A stretch of DNA of 64,000 nucleotides from Ardenticatenaceae bacterium (GTDB lineage: Bacteria; Chloroflexota; Anaerolineae; Promineifilales; Promineifilaceae): NCBI GenBank assembly GCA_011525915.1, contig WYBM01000088.1:1-64000 (forward strand), written 5' to 3'. The notes under the pieces were generated by a model. The model saw only the letters and a program-made list of their open reading frames with translations. It was not told the origin of the DNA and made no database searches. Position numbers and translations under genes: made by a program. This document shows positions 16,064-25,527 of the stretch, piece by piece (within the stretch, counting starts at the first letter, position 1; every line of letters starts with the position of its first letter).

Positions 16064-17733
16064 TACCAATCACTGGCGTCAAAAACGGCTTGCAGAAGCG
16101 CCTGGCGTTCCATCGGAGTCATCTGGCGGATACGCGCATAATCTTCATTAAGGCCGGTCCATAAGTCTACGTTAAGCAAACGGCCGTCGTAAAACGTATA
16201 CACATCTAAAAACGTCTGCCGTGAACCCAACGACCACATCTGGTCGGCCAGCAGGTTGCCCAGACCGTAATGGATAAAAGCACCCTCATGGAAGGCAAAC
16301 CCTTGGGGATGATGCGCATGGCTGCCAGAAACGGCCGTGGCTCCCGCCGCAGCCAGGCCTTGAAACACTCGTCGCTGCTCATCCAGCACAGCATACTGAT
16401 AATCTTCCAAATATTGCAAGGTGGCGATAACCAGGTAGCCTTCCGCCGCCAGCTGGCGAATGTGGGCGTGAATGTCGGCATAATCATCGCAGGGCAGCGC
16501 CCCTGGCTGGTGGGCGGTCGCCCAACCATACGCTGGACCCACGGGGTTACACCCCACAAAGGCGATGTGGTTACCATTGTGTTCCAGTATTAACGGTCGT
16601 GATGCATCGGCCAGATCACGCCCGCCGCCAAACCATTGGATGCCGTTTGCTTCATACATGTCAAGGGTGTGCCGCAGGGCGCCAGTGCCCCAATCATTCA
16701 GATGATTACCGGTCAACTCATTGACGTCAATGCCCATCCAGGTCATCAATTCAAAATATTCGTCACGGTTGCAGACATTGTCGCTGTCAAACGGGTCAGC
16801 CGGGGGACAGTCCGTGGCAAAAGCATTTTCGTTGCTCATATGGGCAATGTCCGCCGCTTGCAAGATGGGGCCCGTCTCTTCACCGGGATATTGAATACCA
16901 TACCGGTCCATACGGTCTGCCACGGCGCGGCGCATGCCGGCAGGGCCGGTCATGACTACAGTCGTGAGACGGCCGTCATCGCGGTTTGTGGTTGGCCCAG
17001 GCCAGGCGGCCTGCACGTCGGCGGCGGCTTCACCCGTCAGGCCAAAAGGAATGGTGAGCGGGTATGTGGCGGCGTCAAACGCCCGGTCAATAGGCGCAGC
17101 ACCATCCAGGCGCAGCACCTTCAGACGCGGTTCCAACCGATGAAAAGGCAGGATAGTCATCACAGGAATGTCATACGCTGTTTGCCTCTCCCAGAGCGTG
17201 TCCACCAGGGTATCAGACGGCACCAGGGTACTGGCCTTTTCTGGCGCACCCCACCAGACTGTCAACACATGGTTTGTTTCTGCCTCCAATACCAGCGCCC
17301 CAGCCTGCCAGGCGGCCTGCACGTCAACCAGGGCAACATTGTCTTGAAAGGTAGCAAAGGGGGCGGCCACCACATACACCCAGTCAGCCACCGTTAGCTG
17401 GCCATTTACAGCTAGTGTCACACTGGGGTCTGGCCGCCAGACAAAAGCGGGGTTAGCCGTGGCCAACGCCTGCAAAGCGGTTGTTAATTCAACCGGCACA
17501 TTTAAAGACCCAAACACGCTGACAGCCGCCGTTGTGGCTGTAGGCGTCGGCGTAAGTTCGGCGGCTGTGGCGGCGGTGGGCACAGGCGGCAGGGAGGCAG
17601 GCGGTGAGGTTGTGGGGGTCACGGTGGGCCGCACTGCGGATGCCAAGGGGGCAGGGATGGGCGTCACGGCCGTGTCCTGTCTCTGGCAGGCAGCAAATAT
17701 CAAAATCATCAACCACAAAACACTCTTTTGCAC
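16063..17733 (-). CDS. CapA-like lipoprotein (poly-gamma-glutamate/capsule biosynthesis family)
   Basis: A 556-residue lipoprotein with lipobox FAAC (Cys16) and a Thr/Pro/Ala linker to about residue 70. The C-terminal ~300 residues carry the CapA metallophosphatase-like fold: ADIAHMSNENAFATDC, VNELTGNHLNDWG, SGSHAHHPQGF and HYGLGNLLADQ. The N-terminal portion resembles a periplasmic binding fold but I cannot name it. CapA proteins assist polymer synthesis or modify cell-wall glycans; the exact role here is open. The start is a GTG at 17733 with no clear ribosome site, chosen because it yields a proper signal peptide. Confidence 0.83.
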   Translation of the reverse strand: MQKSVLWLMILIFAACQRQDTAVTPIPAPLASAVRPTVTPTTSPPASLPPVPTAATAAELTPTPTATTAAVSVFGSLNVPVELTTALQALATANPAFVWRPDPSVTLAVNGQLTVADWVYVVAAPFATFQDNVALVDVQAAWQAGALVLEAETNHVLTVWWGAPEKASTLVPSDTLVDTLWERQTAYDIPVMTILPFHRLEPRLKVLRLDGAAPIDRAFDAATYPLTIPFGLTGEAAADVQAAWPGPTTNRDDGRLTTVVMTGPAGMRRAVADRMDRYGIQYPGEETGPILQAADIAHMSNENAFATDCPPADPFDSDNVCNRDEYFELMTWMGIDVNELTGNHLNDWGTGALRHTLDMYEANGIQWFGGGRDLADASRPLILEHNGNHIAFVGCNPVGPAYGWATAHQPGALPCDDYADIHAHIRQLAAEGYLVIATLQYLEDYQYAVLDEQRRVFQGLAAAGATAVSGSHAHHPQGFAFHEGAFIHYGLGNLLADQMWSLGSRQTFLDVYTFYDGRLLNVDLWTGLNEDYARIRQMTPMERQALLQAVFDASDW

Positions 17734-17819
17734 AAGGTTAGAATTATTCTCCGGGTCAGGCCAGAACGCAAATCCATATGTCGCCCTGGCAGGAATCGGG
17801 TATCATTCCGCCCCGTTAT

Positions 17820-19103
17820 ATGAAAACAAAACGTCATTACTTCTTCACATTGATCATGGGGGTTTGCTTGGTTTGCCTGGCCGGCTACCTTCTTCTCAGC
17901 CGCTGGCCTGGCCTAGGAGCACAGATGGCCAAGCCCTTGCGCGGCCTGATTGGCAATGAGGGCGTAGCCCGGCTGGAGACGGTGTTCTTCTGGTTACAAG
18001 ACTCAGCCAAACAGGCACAGTATGGCCTGGGGGTGGCCGAAGCCGAAGCCCCCTGGCAGGTGGCCACAGCCGGGCCAACAATCGTCCTGGTCGCTTCGCC
18101 TACGGCCGTACGTGGGCAGACGCCAGCGGCCACACAGCCACCGGATGACCCCAACACGCCGGGCATCACCCCTACCCCTACACAGGCACAGCAGGTCACT
18201 ATTATCCCTTCACAAGAACGGCCGCTGAAAACCGCCACTGTACTGCCCACACCCACATCGGCACCGTGGACTTTACGGCCGCTGCCCCCTTTTGGCACCT
18301 TAGCCGGTGAGGGCGTATGGCAGCCATACCTGTATGATCCTGCAGGGGATGTGGTGGGCTTGCGCACGTTTTTGCAGCCCGATGCGGAACGGCCGTATGC
18401 CATTGTGGCCGTTGTGGCTTTTGACCTGCATAAAATAAACCTGCATTATGTGCTGGGCTCAGAAGAGCCGGCCCTGCCTGATGGCCCCCGCGGGTATGGT
18501 TTTATGGACGCGGCTGACAAAACGCCAGGCATCTTGTTGGCCACCTTTAACGGCGGCTTTATGGCATCCCACGGGGCCTATGGGGCTATGGCCGATGGGC
18601 TGGTGGCCTTACCGGCTAAAGATGGTTATGCGACAGTGACAATGGGTACGGACGGCCGTGTGCAAATTGGTGAATGGGGGGGTGACATTCCAGTTGATGG
18701 AGATTACCAGTCATGGCGGCAAAACGCCCGGCTGATCACGCAACATGGTGCCATTAATGAGCGGGTATACAATGGCAGCACCGTTACCTGGGGCAGCAGC
18801 CTTACAGGCGATGTGGTCACCTGGCGCTCGGCGTTGGGGGTGAGCCAGGATGGGATGGTGCTGTACTTTGCCGCCGGGCCCAGCTTGAGCATGCCGGCAC
18901 TGGCCAGCACCATGCAAACCGCTGGTGCCTACAACAGCCTGCTGCTAGACATCAACGAAACCTGGGTCCATTTTGCCGCCATCCGGCCCGATGGTGAAGC
19001 GCTGGTGGCTGAACCGCTGCTGCCTGAAGGCATGGGCACCCACCCTGACCGGTATCTGCGGCAGTCACAGCGCGACTTTTTCTATGTGACAGCACGGCCG
19101 TAA
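17820..19103 (+). CDS. Secreted NAGPA-type phosphodiester glycosidase domain protein
   Basis: A 427-residue protein: membrane anchor or signal at 8-28, a Thr/Pro/Gln linker at about 90-165, and a C-terminal domain of the phosphodiester glycosidase (NAGPA, DUF2233) family. Family marks are ATFNGGF with its small-residue turn, DGLVALPAKDGYATV and the closing LLLDINETWVHFA. Members remove sugars linked by phosphodiesters or act in cell-wall glycan turnover. The ATG at 17820 was preferred to one at 17778 since it starts directly at the basic signal segment; neither has a strong ribosome site. Divergent from the CapA-like gene. Confidence 0.82.
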   Translation: MKTKRHYFFTLIMGVCLVCLAGYLLLSRWPGLGAQMAKPLRGLIGNEGVARLETVFFWLQDSAKQAQYGLGVAEAEAPWQVATAGPTIVLVASPTAVRGQTPAATQPPDDPNTPGITPTPTQAQQVTIIPSQERPLKTATVLPTPTSAPWTLRPLPPFGTLAGEGVWQPYLYDPAGDVVGLRTFLQPDAERPYAIVAVVAFDLHKINLHYVLGSEEPALPDGPRGYGFMDAADKTPGILLATFNGGFMASHGAYGAMADGLVALPAKDGYATVTMGTDGRVQIGEWGGDIPVDGDYQSWRQNARLITQHGAINERVYNGSTVTWGSSLTGDVVTWRSALGVSQDGMVLYFAAGPSLSMPALASTMQTAGAYNSLLLDINETWVHFAAIRPDGEALVAEPLLPEGMGTHPDRYLRQSQRDFFYVTARP

Positions 19104-19164
19104 CTTACGTAGGGCAGCCATTGCCAGGCCCCAGTCTGATGCATGGGAACAACAGGCCGCCTGC

Positions 19165-19830
19165 CTACTCTTTTTTAGGGTGCCGGGGTTGCTGCTGCAG
19201 ATAATAACCGGCCAGGAAAAAGGCCAGGCCCATCACGGCCGTGACCGCTACCAACCAGCCTATCCCTTCGTGGGTCCGTGATGCTGGCGCGCTGGCGCCA
19301 GATTCTGGCAGCAAGACAGTGGCATTGCCCGGCACGCCAATTCCCGGCAGGTTAATGACGGCATTGGTTCCCCGCGCCACGCAGAAGTTGATGTTTTCAT
19401 GATTCAGGCTTTCAATGTATACGGGCACATAGACCGTACGCTGTGAGGTCACCGTCCACCCTGACGCTGGTAGGGCCGTAATTTCCCAATAACTCTGCCC
19501 GGCCGCATACAGACCAAAGTCACCATTTGCCCCGGAATAATGGGTGATAACCGTCTCCCGGTCACTGCTGACAAACTGCACGTTCACACCTTGTACAGGC
19601 CTTTCGCCGGAAACACCCGTATCCACACAACGGCCGTCCCAGTTTACGTCTTCATAAATAAATCCTGAGATTGAACCCCGTTTGTCAGTCTGGTCATCAT
19701 CTTCTGTGCCGCCGCCGCCCGGTGGGGCCACATTGGTAGGCGTTGGCCGCGGCTCCTGGGCTACGGCACTGCCAGCAAACAGCAACCAGATAAGCACAAT
19801 ACACAACCCTGCTGCCACGTTTCGAGACAT
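19165..19830 (-). CDS. SdrD-B-like surface protein with sortase-like C-terminus
   Basis: A 221-residue secreted protein. A signal peptide at 1-24 ends at AVAQ; a Pro/Gly/acidic linker follows; residues about 50-145 contain an SdrD B-like (prealbumin) fold beginning GSISGFIYEDVNWDGRCVD. The C-terminus has LPESG, a short spacer, a ~20-residue hydrophobic stretch and the basic tail RHPKKE, the order seen in sortase substrates. No sortase gene is in the window. GGGAGG lies seven bases before the ATG at 19830, which decides the start over an ATG further up. Confidence 0.75.
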   Translation of the reverse strand: MSRNVAAGLCIVLIWLLFAGSAVAQEPRPTPTNVAPPGGGGTEDDDQTDKRGSISGFIYEDVNWDGRCVDTGVSGERPVQGVNVQFVSSDRETVITHYSGANGDFGLYAAGQSYWEITALPASGWTVTSQRTVYVPVYIESLNHENINFCVARGTNAVINLPGIGVPGNATVLLPESGASAPASRTHEGIGWLVAVTAVMGLAFFLAGYYLQQQPRHPKKE

Positions 19831-19959
19831 GGTAAACCTCCCGATCAAGTACATGTCACCAACTCACAAAGATGATGGGTGACGTACACTTTAATATTAT
19901 GCAAAGTACGCCCCCTATTATACATATTTTCTCATTTATGTAAATTCACACCTGACTGG

Positions 19960-19988
19960 TTTCCTAAAGCTGGTGGGTCTGTTATACT
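19960..19988 (+). promoter_or_regulatory. Possible promoter of the ANKH-like transporter gene
   Basis: TATACT at 19983-19988 is a good -10; a weak -35 (TTTCCT, 19960-19965) lies 17 bases upstream. Transcription would begin near 19995, giving a very short leader to the ATG at 20013. Confidence 0.4.
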
Positions 19989-20012
19989 CCCCGTTTGCCT
20001 GGAGATTGGTCT

Positions 20013-21341
20013 ATGAAACAACAAAGTGTCTTTCTGTTTTGGTTGCCGCTGTTTGCCAGTTGGTTGTTAATGACAGCCGAAGGGCCGATCGTCAGCGCCA
20101 CCATCAATCGTTTGCCCAACGAGGTGATCATGCTGGCCGCTATGGGCATTGTGGTCAGCCTGTCAGTCACCATTGAAAGCCCCATTATTAATATGCTGGC
20201 CACGTCTACCGCCCTGGTGAAAGACCGGGCGTCTTTTGTGCTGGTAAGGCGTTTTACACTTCATTGGATGGTGTTCCTCACGGCCGTGACTATTCTCATC
20301 GCCTTCACACCTATGTTTGACTGGGTGGTGGTTGGCCTGCTGGGGGCGCCAGAAGAGGTGGCCATATGGGTAAAGCCCGGTTTAAAAATTATGACATTAT
20401 GGAGCGCTGCCATTGCCTGGCGACGCTTTTTACAGGGGGTGCTCATTCATTTTGGGCAGCCTAATAAGATGGCCTGGGGCACGGCGGTACGTCTGGCAGC
20501 CTCCGGCGGTACAGCTATTGTGTTGGGGTTAACCGCCAATGTAGCCGGTGTGGTCATTGGGGCCACAGCGCTGATGGCCGGCGTTGTGGCCGAAGCCATT
20601 TTTGCCACATTAGCCGTACGGCCGTTGTTACAAAATGAGCTTAGTCCCAACGCTCCTGCAGCAGAAGGGACACCGCTGTCTTACCGTGAACTGTTCTGGT
20701 TCCACCTGCCGCTGGCTGGTACCAGCCTGATGATCTTACTGGTGCAGCCGTTGGTCACATCCAGCCTGGCCAAGTTGGACAACCCGGTACAATCGCTGGC
20801 CGCCTGGCCGGTACTTTTCCAGATCTTACTCATGATACGCGCCGCTGCCTTCGCCCTGCCAGAAGCAGTCATTGCCCTCACCAAAGGGCCTGACACCTTT
20901 GCCCCCATCCGCCGTTTCACTCTACGCCTGGCCTTGGTGGTAACGTTGTTGATGGTTATCCTTGTTATCACGCCGTTGTCTGATCTTTACATTTTTGTGG
21001 TGCAGGATATGACGGCTGAAGTAGGGACACTGGCCAATGCCACGCTGGCGCTGTATCTGCTCTTCCCCGGACTGACGGCCGTGGCCATGTGGCTTCGTGG
21101 GTTATTAATTCACGGCCGTCACACCAATGACGTCAATGTGGCTATGGCGGCAAACCTGGTGATCACGGCCGTTATTCTGAGCAGCAGTGTACGGCTGCAG
21201 CTGCCGGGCCTGCCGGCCGCTGCGGCCGCGTTAAACCTGGCCGTTATGTTTGAAATACTCTACCTGGTCTGGCGTACGCAGCGCATCATCCCCATCAATT
21301 TGTTCACCTTCAGCCGCACCCGGCCCAAACCCACCATATGA
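20013..21341 (+). CDS. MOP-superfamily membrane transporter, ANKH/MATE-like
   Basis: A 442-residue protein with about twelve hydrophobic segments. The N-terminal FWLPLFASWLLMTAEGPIVSA and the LAAMGIVVSLSVTIESPIINML stretch resemble the progressive-ankylosis (ANKH) branch of the multidrug/oligosaccharidyl-lipid/polysaccharide flippase superfamily. Two halves look alike, as expected of the fold. Substrate unknown; ANKH itself exports nucleotide or organic anions. GGAG is found eight bases before the ATG at 20013, whereas the ATG at 19995 has none. Confidence 0.72.
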   Translation: MKQQSVFLFWLPLFASWLLMTAEGPIVSATINRLPNEVIMLAAMGIVVSLSVTIESPIINMLATSTALVKDRASFVLVRRFTLHWMVFLTAVTILIAFTPMFDWVVVGLLGAPEEVAIWVKPGLKIMTLWSAAIAWRRFLQGVLIHFGQPNKMAWGTAVRLAASGGTAIVLGLTANVAGVVIGATALMAGVVAEAIFATLAVRPLLQNELSPNAPAAEGTPLSYRELFWFHLPLAGTSLMILLVQPLVTSSLAKLDNPVQSLAAWPVLFQILLMIRAAAFALPEAVIALTKGPDTFAPIRRFTLRLALVVTLLMVILVITPLSDLYIFVVQDMTAEVGTLANATLALYLLFPGLTAVAMWLRGLLIHGRHTNDVNVAMAANLVITAVILSSSVRLQLPGLPAAAAALNLAVMFEILYLVWRTQRIIPINLFTFSRTRPKPTI

Positions 21342-21369
21342 GGGCAAAACACCTTGGTGACCTGGCACC

Positions 21370-21618
21370 TCATGTAATCCAGTCCCGGTTATATTTGTCC
21401 CAATCGCGGTGCCTGTAACTGCGCAGGCACTCTTTACATACCACGGCCGCATCCAGCTCACCCTGAGGGCGCCAGCGCCAGCGTACAGTGCCCAGGTGAT
21501 AACGGCAGGCAGGTTGGTGACAAACAGGGCATATCTGCCCATCACCCAGGCCACCGCCACCATACTGCCGTTTAGCGGCGGCGTCTTTGTTACACATATG
21601 GCAATATTTAACGGTCAT
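21370..21618 (-). CDS. Small zinc-ribbon protein
   Basis: An 82-residue protein with three CxxC-type pairs: YCHMCNK (residues 5-8), ICPVCHQPACRYH and VCKECLRSY, able to bind one or two zinc ions. A Gly-rich turn and a Trp/Arg-rich stretch separate them. It may be a nucleic-acid or protein-binding adapter. The ATG at 21618 starts right at the first zinc knuckle; a longer frame from 21720 adds 34 residues of uncertain value, and neither start has a clear ribosome site. Same strand as the gene at 21762. Confidence 0.6.
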   Translation of the reverse strand: MTVKYCHMCNKDAAAKRQYGGGGLGDGQICPVCHQPACRYHLGTVRWRWRPQGELDAAVVCKECLRSYRHRDWDKYNRDWIT

Positions 21619-21761
21619 TGACGTATAAACGGCTGGTTGGCTTCGTAAGGGGCAGCTTAGTGACCGTCTAAAAACAACTTCCCGTTTTGCTGAAGTAAAG
21701 GTCACTTCAAGCTCGTCCATCCATACCGTAACTTATTGATAGACAAACCCTTACCAGCCGT

Positions 21762-22526
21762 TTACGAATCCCCTTTTGTATAAGAATAAAACCCTTCTCC
21801 CGTTTTGCGCCCCAGTTGGCGCGCCGCCACCATACGCTTAAGCAGAGGGGACGGCCGATACCGGTCTTCACCCCATTCATTAAACAGCCCCACAAGCACA
21901 CCCAACACGGTATCCAGCCCCATATAATCGGCCCACTCTAAAGGGCCATACGGGTAGTTGGTGCCCAGCTTCATAGCTGTGTCAATATCCTCAGCCGTAG
22001 CCACACCTTCCAACAGGGCACTGGCCGCCTCGTTAACAAGGCAGCAAACAACACGCGCCCGTACCAGCCCGGGACCGTCAGCGACCATAACCGGCTCATG
22101 GCCTAGATTTTTAGCAAAGGCAAAGGCTCTTTCTATCGCTTCATCCCCGGTGCGCAGGCCAGCCGCAAACTCCACAATGCCCTCGCGTTTCAACGGCGGC
22201 ACCACACTAAAGCCCACAACCCGTTCCGGGTTTGGCACCCAGGCAGCAGCCTGGGTGGTATTGGTCGCCAGGGCAGATGCAAGCAGCAAGGCATCACGGG
22301 GAACGGAGGCTGCCAGAGAAACAAGCAGTTCTTCTTTGGCGGCGGCAGATTCGTTATGCAGTTCAATGGCGATATCTGCGTTAGCAGCATCGGCCATGGC
22401 CCAGCCGCTTTGCACGGCCGTGTTAAAATCCTCTACCAGGTACAAAACCGCCTCGTGCCCGGCCTGTACACACAGGCTGCCTATTTCTTCCACAAACGGC
22501 CGTTCCCCAGCCACCACAACTTTCAT
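21762..22526 (-). CDS. 3-hydroxyacyl-CoA dehydrogenase-like protein, NAD motif degraded
   Basis: A 254-residue homologue of the enzyme encoded at 26914-27759. The C-terminal domain is intact (KLGTNYPYGPLEWADYMGLDTVLGVL and GRKTGEGFYSY), but the N-terminal Rossmann domain is shortened and its GxGxxG turn is replaced by VVVAGERPFVEEIG. NAD binding is therefore doubtful. It could be a structural partner, a regulator, or an enzyme with changed cofactor use. GAGAGG stands nine bases before the ATG. Divergent from the large gene at 22667. Confidence 0.82.
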   Translation of the reverse strand: MKVVVAGERPFVEEIGSLCVQAGHEAVLYLVEDFNTAVQSGWAMADAANADIAIELHNESAAAKEELLVSLAASVPRDALLLASALATNTTQAAAWVPNPERVVGFSVVPPLKREGIVEFAAGLRTGDEAIERAFAFAKNLGHEPVMVADGPGLVRARVVCCLVNEAASALLEGVATAEDIDTAMKLGTNYPYGPLEWADYMGLDTVLGVLVGLFNEWGEDRYRPSPLLKRMVAARQLGRKTGEGFYSYTKGDS

Positions 22527-22603
22527 AAATGCACCCTCTCTGTGGCTAAATCCTTCTTAAAAATGCTGGCATTCTCGCCAGACTGGCGGGAGTATACCTG
22601 CTT

Positions 22604-22631
22604 TTGCGATTCCGAACAGTCGTGCTATGCT
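22604..22631 (+). promoter_or_regulatory. Promoter of the PP2C-like/propeller gene
   Basis: TTGCGA (22604-22609), 16 bases, TATGCT (22626-22631), about 30 bases before the ATG at 22667. Four of six bases fit the -35 and five of six the -10 consensus. Confidence 0.5.
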
Positions 22632-22666
22632 TAGGGTAAACCATTTTCATCAAGTTACTAAATTCA

Positions 22667-24907
22667 ATGAATGAACTGCAAGCGGTTACAGCTCAATTGC
22701 ATATTGTTGAGGGGGTCTTGCAGGAATCGGGCGTGGGCCAAAGTGTGCCCGGCGTATTGATTCAGCCAACCCGCTCCCGCCCCGCACGGGGCCGGGAGCG
22801 AGACTTTTTGTTTGTCCATTTAACCCTCACAGGGGCTACAGCAGATACGGCCGACCTCAGCCGCCACCTGCTCATGACACTCAGCCACCAATTTTACAGC
22901 GCTGGCGGCAGCATCACGGCAGCCCTGCGTGGCGCTGTGCTGGAAGCAAACCAGCAGCTGCTGCGGCACAATTTAGGCGGTAAAGGCCCCACCCGCGAAG
23001 GCGCTGTCAGCGCCGTTGTTTTTCGCCAGGGTGAACTGTTCACGCTGCAAGCCGGAGAATCGTTTGCCTTGTTAGGGCACAACTTTGGCATTGAGCGTAT
23101 GCCGCCGAAGGCGCCGGCCCAAGTTACACCGTTGGGCCGCAGCAGCGGCCTGGACATTCGCTATTACCACCATCGTGTCCAATCTGGTGACATGCTGCTG
23201 CTGGCCGATCCACGCGTCAGCCATCTGCCGACAGAAGAGTTTAATGCCGCTCTGGTAGAAAGCACCATCGAAACGGGCATGGCTGCCCTGGTGACTATGA
23301 TTGGTGATGACTCAGCCCGGCTACTGCTGGTAGAATTTAGCCGCGAAGCGCCGGTTGACCTGCCCGATGTCCAGCCACAAACCACTGCCCCAGACACGGC
23401 CGTGCCCATGCCCCAACCACGGCGTGAAGGCGTCGCCACGGCCGGCGCCGCCACGGCCGTTTCACCCCCCGCTGCCCGCAAACCTCAAACCCAACAACCC
23501 ATCCGCCAACAACCCGTGACGCCAGGCACAGCAGGCTCCGCGGTAAGTGCGCCCGCTATTGACCGGGAAGTGGTAGAGCGCCAGGCCCGCCGGGCAGGCT
23601 CACAGGCTGCTCTGGGTGCCTCACGTTTTACGGCCTGGCTGGCAGACCTGCTGGCCCGCCTGCGCCCACCTCAAAGTGCCGGGCAAGGCGAAACAGTAAA
23701 TTGGGCCTGGGCGGCCGCCGTTGCCCTGGTGATACCTGTGCTGGTAGCAGCCATTGTGACGGGTGTCTATCTGGCGCGCGACCAGAGGCGCACCCTGGAC
23801 GAGATCAAGGCGGTGATGGCTCAAGACCTGTCATTGGCAGAGAGCGCCGCCACAGACACCGAAGCCCGCCACTATTACGAGCAGGTGCTGGCATTGGCTG
23901 ATCAGGCCAATACCCAGCTTGATCCCGGTGACATAGAAGTGCGGCGTATGCAAGGGATTGCCCGTGAGAATAAGGATAAGCTGGATGGCGTGACCAGGCT
24001 AACGGCCGTGGCCTTTTACCAGTTCAGCCACGAAGGGACCAACCTGAAGGCCGTAGCCCTGCGTGAGGGCGCCAATGGCGGCATCTTCACGCTGGATGCC
24101 GGGAACAGTATTGTGTATGAACATGAAACGGATGAGACCTACCTGAATCTGCTGGCGTCTGAGCCCCGGCGTGTGCTGTTTGCCGGGCAAACGGTTGGCA
24201 GCCACATTGCGGGCACAGTGGCTGACTTCTTCTGGCGGCCGCAGGGATTTGCGGTGCAGCGTGAAGGCCTGGCTATGTTAGACAGCGCCGGGGCACTGCT
24301 CACTTACCAACCCAGCCTGGACAGCATCTTTGCCGTACCGCTTGACCTCTCTATTGATTGGGTAAACCCTATAGCCGCCACCGACTTTGATGAGCGGCTG
24401 TATGTTCTCGACAGCGGTACACGGCAGATTTGGAAATATTTCCCAGATGGCGAAGCGTTTATAGCCAAAGCTGACGAGCGGGCCATTGTCTTTAGTGATG
24501 ATCCTGATCTGGCAAATGCCGTGGATTTTGACCTTTACAGCGAAGACGGCAGTCTGGTGCTGCTGTATAACGACGGCCGTATCCGTTATTATGATACACG
24601 CAACGGTCGTATTGAGTGGGATGAGTCCATTTTGTTGGCCAATGGGTTAAACACACCGCTGATTAACCCAACAGCCGTGGAAATTGTGGGCCGGGGGTTA
24701 AATGCTACGGTGTACATTGCCGATGCCGGCAACGGCCGTATTGTCCAGGTTAGCCGTGCTACGGGGCAAGTGTTAGCCCAATTTCGGGCCACGGCTAAAG
24801 ATGGCAGCGAACTATTTTTAGGCCTGACAGACTTTGCCCTGGCCGAATTACCGCTGCGTGTTTTTGTGATCAAGGGAGATACGCTTTACAAGGCAACCAT
24901 AGAGTAA
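22667..24907 (+). CDS. Membrane protein with degenerate PP2C-like and extracytoplasmic propeller domains
   Basis: A 746-residue protein in three parts. Residues 1-235 resemble a PPM/PP2C phosphatase fold (FVHLTLTG, TLQAGESFALLGHNFGIER, SGDMLLLADPRVSHL) but lack the usual metal-binding DG and GD pairs. A Pro/Ala/Gln linker leads to a single transmembrane helix near 345-368. The outer part begins with a helical stretch and continues as NHL/beta-propeller-like repeats (DERLYVLDSGTRQIWKYF, ATVYIADAGNGRIVQVSRATG). It could pass an outside signal to an inside pseudophosphatase. A hairpin follows the stop. Function unknown. Confidence 0.72.
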   Translation: MNELQAVTAQLHIVEGVLQESGVGQSVPGVLIQPTRSRPARGRERDFLFVHLTLTGATADTADLSRHLLMTLSHQFYSAGGSITAALRGAVLEANQQLLRHNLGGKGPTREGAVSAVVFRQGELFTLQAGESFALLGHNFGIERMPPKAPAQVTPLGRSSGLDIRYYHHRVQSGDMLLLADPRVSHLPTEEFNAALVESTIETGMAALVTMIGDDSARLLLVEFSREAPVDLPDVQPQTTAPDTAVPMPQPRREGVATAGAATAVSPPAARKPQTQQPIRQQPVTPGTAGSAVSAPAIDREVVERQARRAGSQAALGASRFTAWLADLLARLRPPQSAGQGETVNWAWAAAVALVIPVLVAAIVTGVYLARDQRRTLDEIKAVMAQDLSLAESAATDTEARHYYEQVLALADQANTQLDPGDIEVRRMQGIARENKDKLDGVTRLTAVAFYQFSHEGTNLKAVALREGANGGIFTLDAGNSIVYEHETDETYLNLLASEPRRVLFAGQTVGSHIAGTVADFFWRPQGFAVQREGLAMLDSAGALLTYQPSLDSIFAVPLDLSIDWVNPIAATDFDERLYVLDSGTRQIWKYFPDGEAFIAKADERAIVFSDDPDLANAVDFDLYSEDGSLVLLYNDGRIRYYDTRNGRIEWDESILLANGLNTPLINPTAVEIVGRGLNATVYIADAGNGRIVQVSRATGQVLAQFRATAKDGSELFLGLTDFALAELPLRVFVIKGDTLYKATIE

Positions 24908-24921
24908 AAGACAAAAAAAAT

Positions 24922-24957
24922 GAGATGCCCCATGAGCGGGCGCTCATAGAACATCTC
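24922..24957. terminator. Two-tier hairpin after the propeller gene
   Basis: GAGATG (24922-24927) pairs with CATCTC (24952-24957), and inside it ATGAGC pairs with GCTCAT around GGGC. On the minus strand it is followed by ATTTTTTTT, on the plus strand by TCGGGGGGG, so it looks more like a minus-strand terminator although the gene it follows is on the plus strand. It may act as an RNA 3-prime end stabiliser. Confidence 0.5.
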
Positions 24958-25032
24958 TCGGGGGGGAGCCAATAAAAGTCTAGCACAAATTTCCTATCGT
25001 GCAAATTTTTCATAAAAGTTTTGGGAGAAACC

Positions 25033-25512
25033 ATGGCAGAGGAAAAAAAAGCAGCTATCCGGATCAAGATCAGCGAAACGCGATCAGCTTTACTGGCCTT
25101 GTTGCAGGATTTAACGGCAGAAGAGTGGCATACGGCCGTGCAATCTGAAGATGCTCAGTGGACTCTGGCCGATGTCGTGCGCCACCTGATCAATGCCGAA
25201 AAGGGGATGACCGGGCTGATTGTGCAGTTTCAGCAAGGTAATGACCCGGTGCCACCTGACTTTGACCGGGAACGATACAACGTGCGCGCTGTGCAAAAGA
25301 GCCAGGCGTTAACGCCGGCCGACATGCTGCATGCCTTGGAAATGAATCATGCCAACCTGCTGCAGGTTATAGACAGCCTGAGCGCCGATGATTGGCAAAA
25401 GAAAGGCCGCCATGCCAGCCTGCACATCATGAGCGTCGAGGAGGTTTGCCATACCATTGCTGATCACGAATCATGGCATCTGGCAGACATCAAACAGGCG
25501 TTGGGCCGGTAA
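25033..25512 (+). CDS. DinB-family four-helix protein
   Basis: A 159-residue protein of the DinB/YfiT superfamily. The expected metal-binding histidines are seen in VVRHLINAEKG (helix 2) and in the C-terminal HTIADHESWHLADIKQ. Family members are metal-dependent thiol transferases or proteins of unknown use; no substrate can be inferred. GGGAGA ends five bases before the ATG at 25033, which is preferred to an upstream TTG. It converges on the CpaE-like gene. Confidence 0.85.
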   Translation: MAEEKKAAIRIKISETRSALLALLQDLTAEEWHTAVQSEDAQWTLADVVRHLINAEKGMTGLIVQFQQGNDPVPPDFDRERYNVRAVQKSQALTPADMLHALEMNHANLLQVIDSLSADDWQKKGRHASLHIMSVEEVCHTIADHESWHLADIKQALGR

Positions 25513-25527
25513 GCGCTTTTTTGCAGC

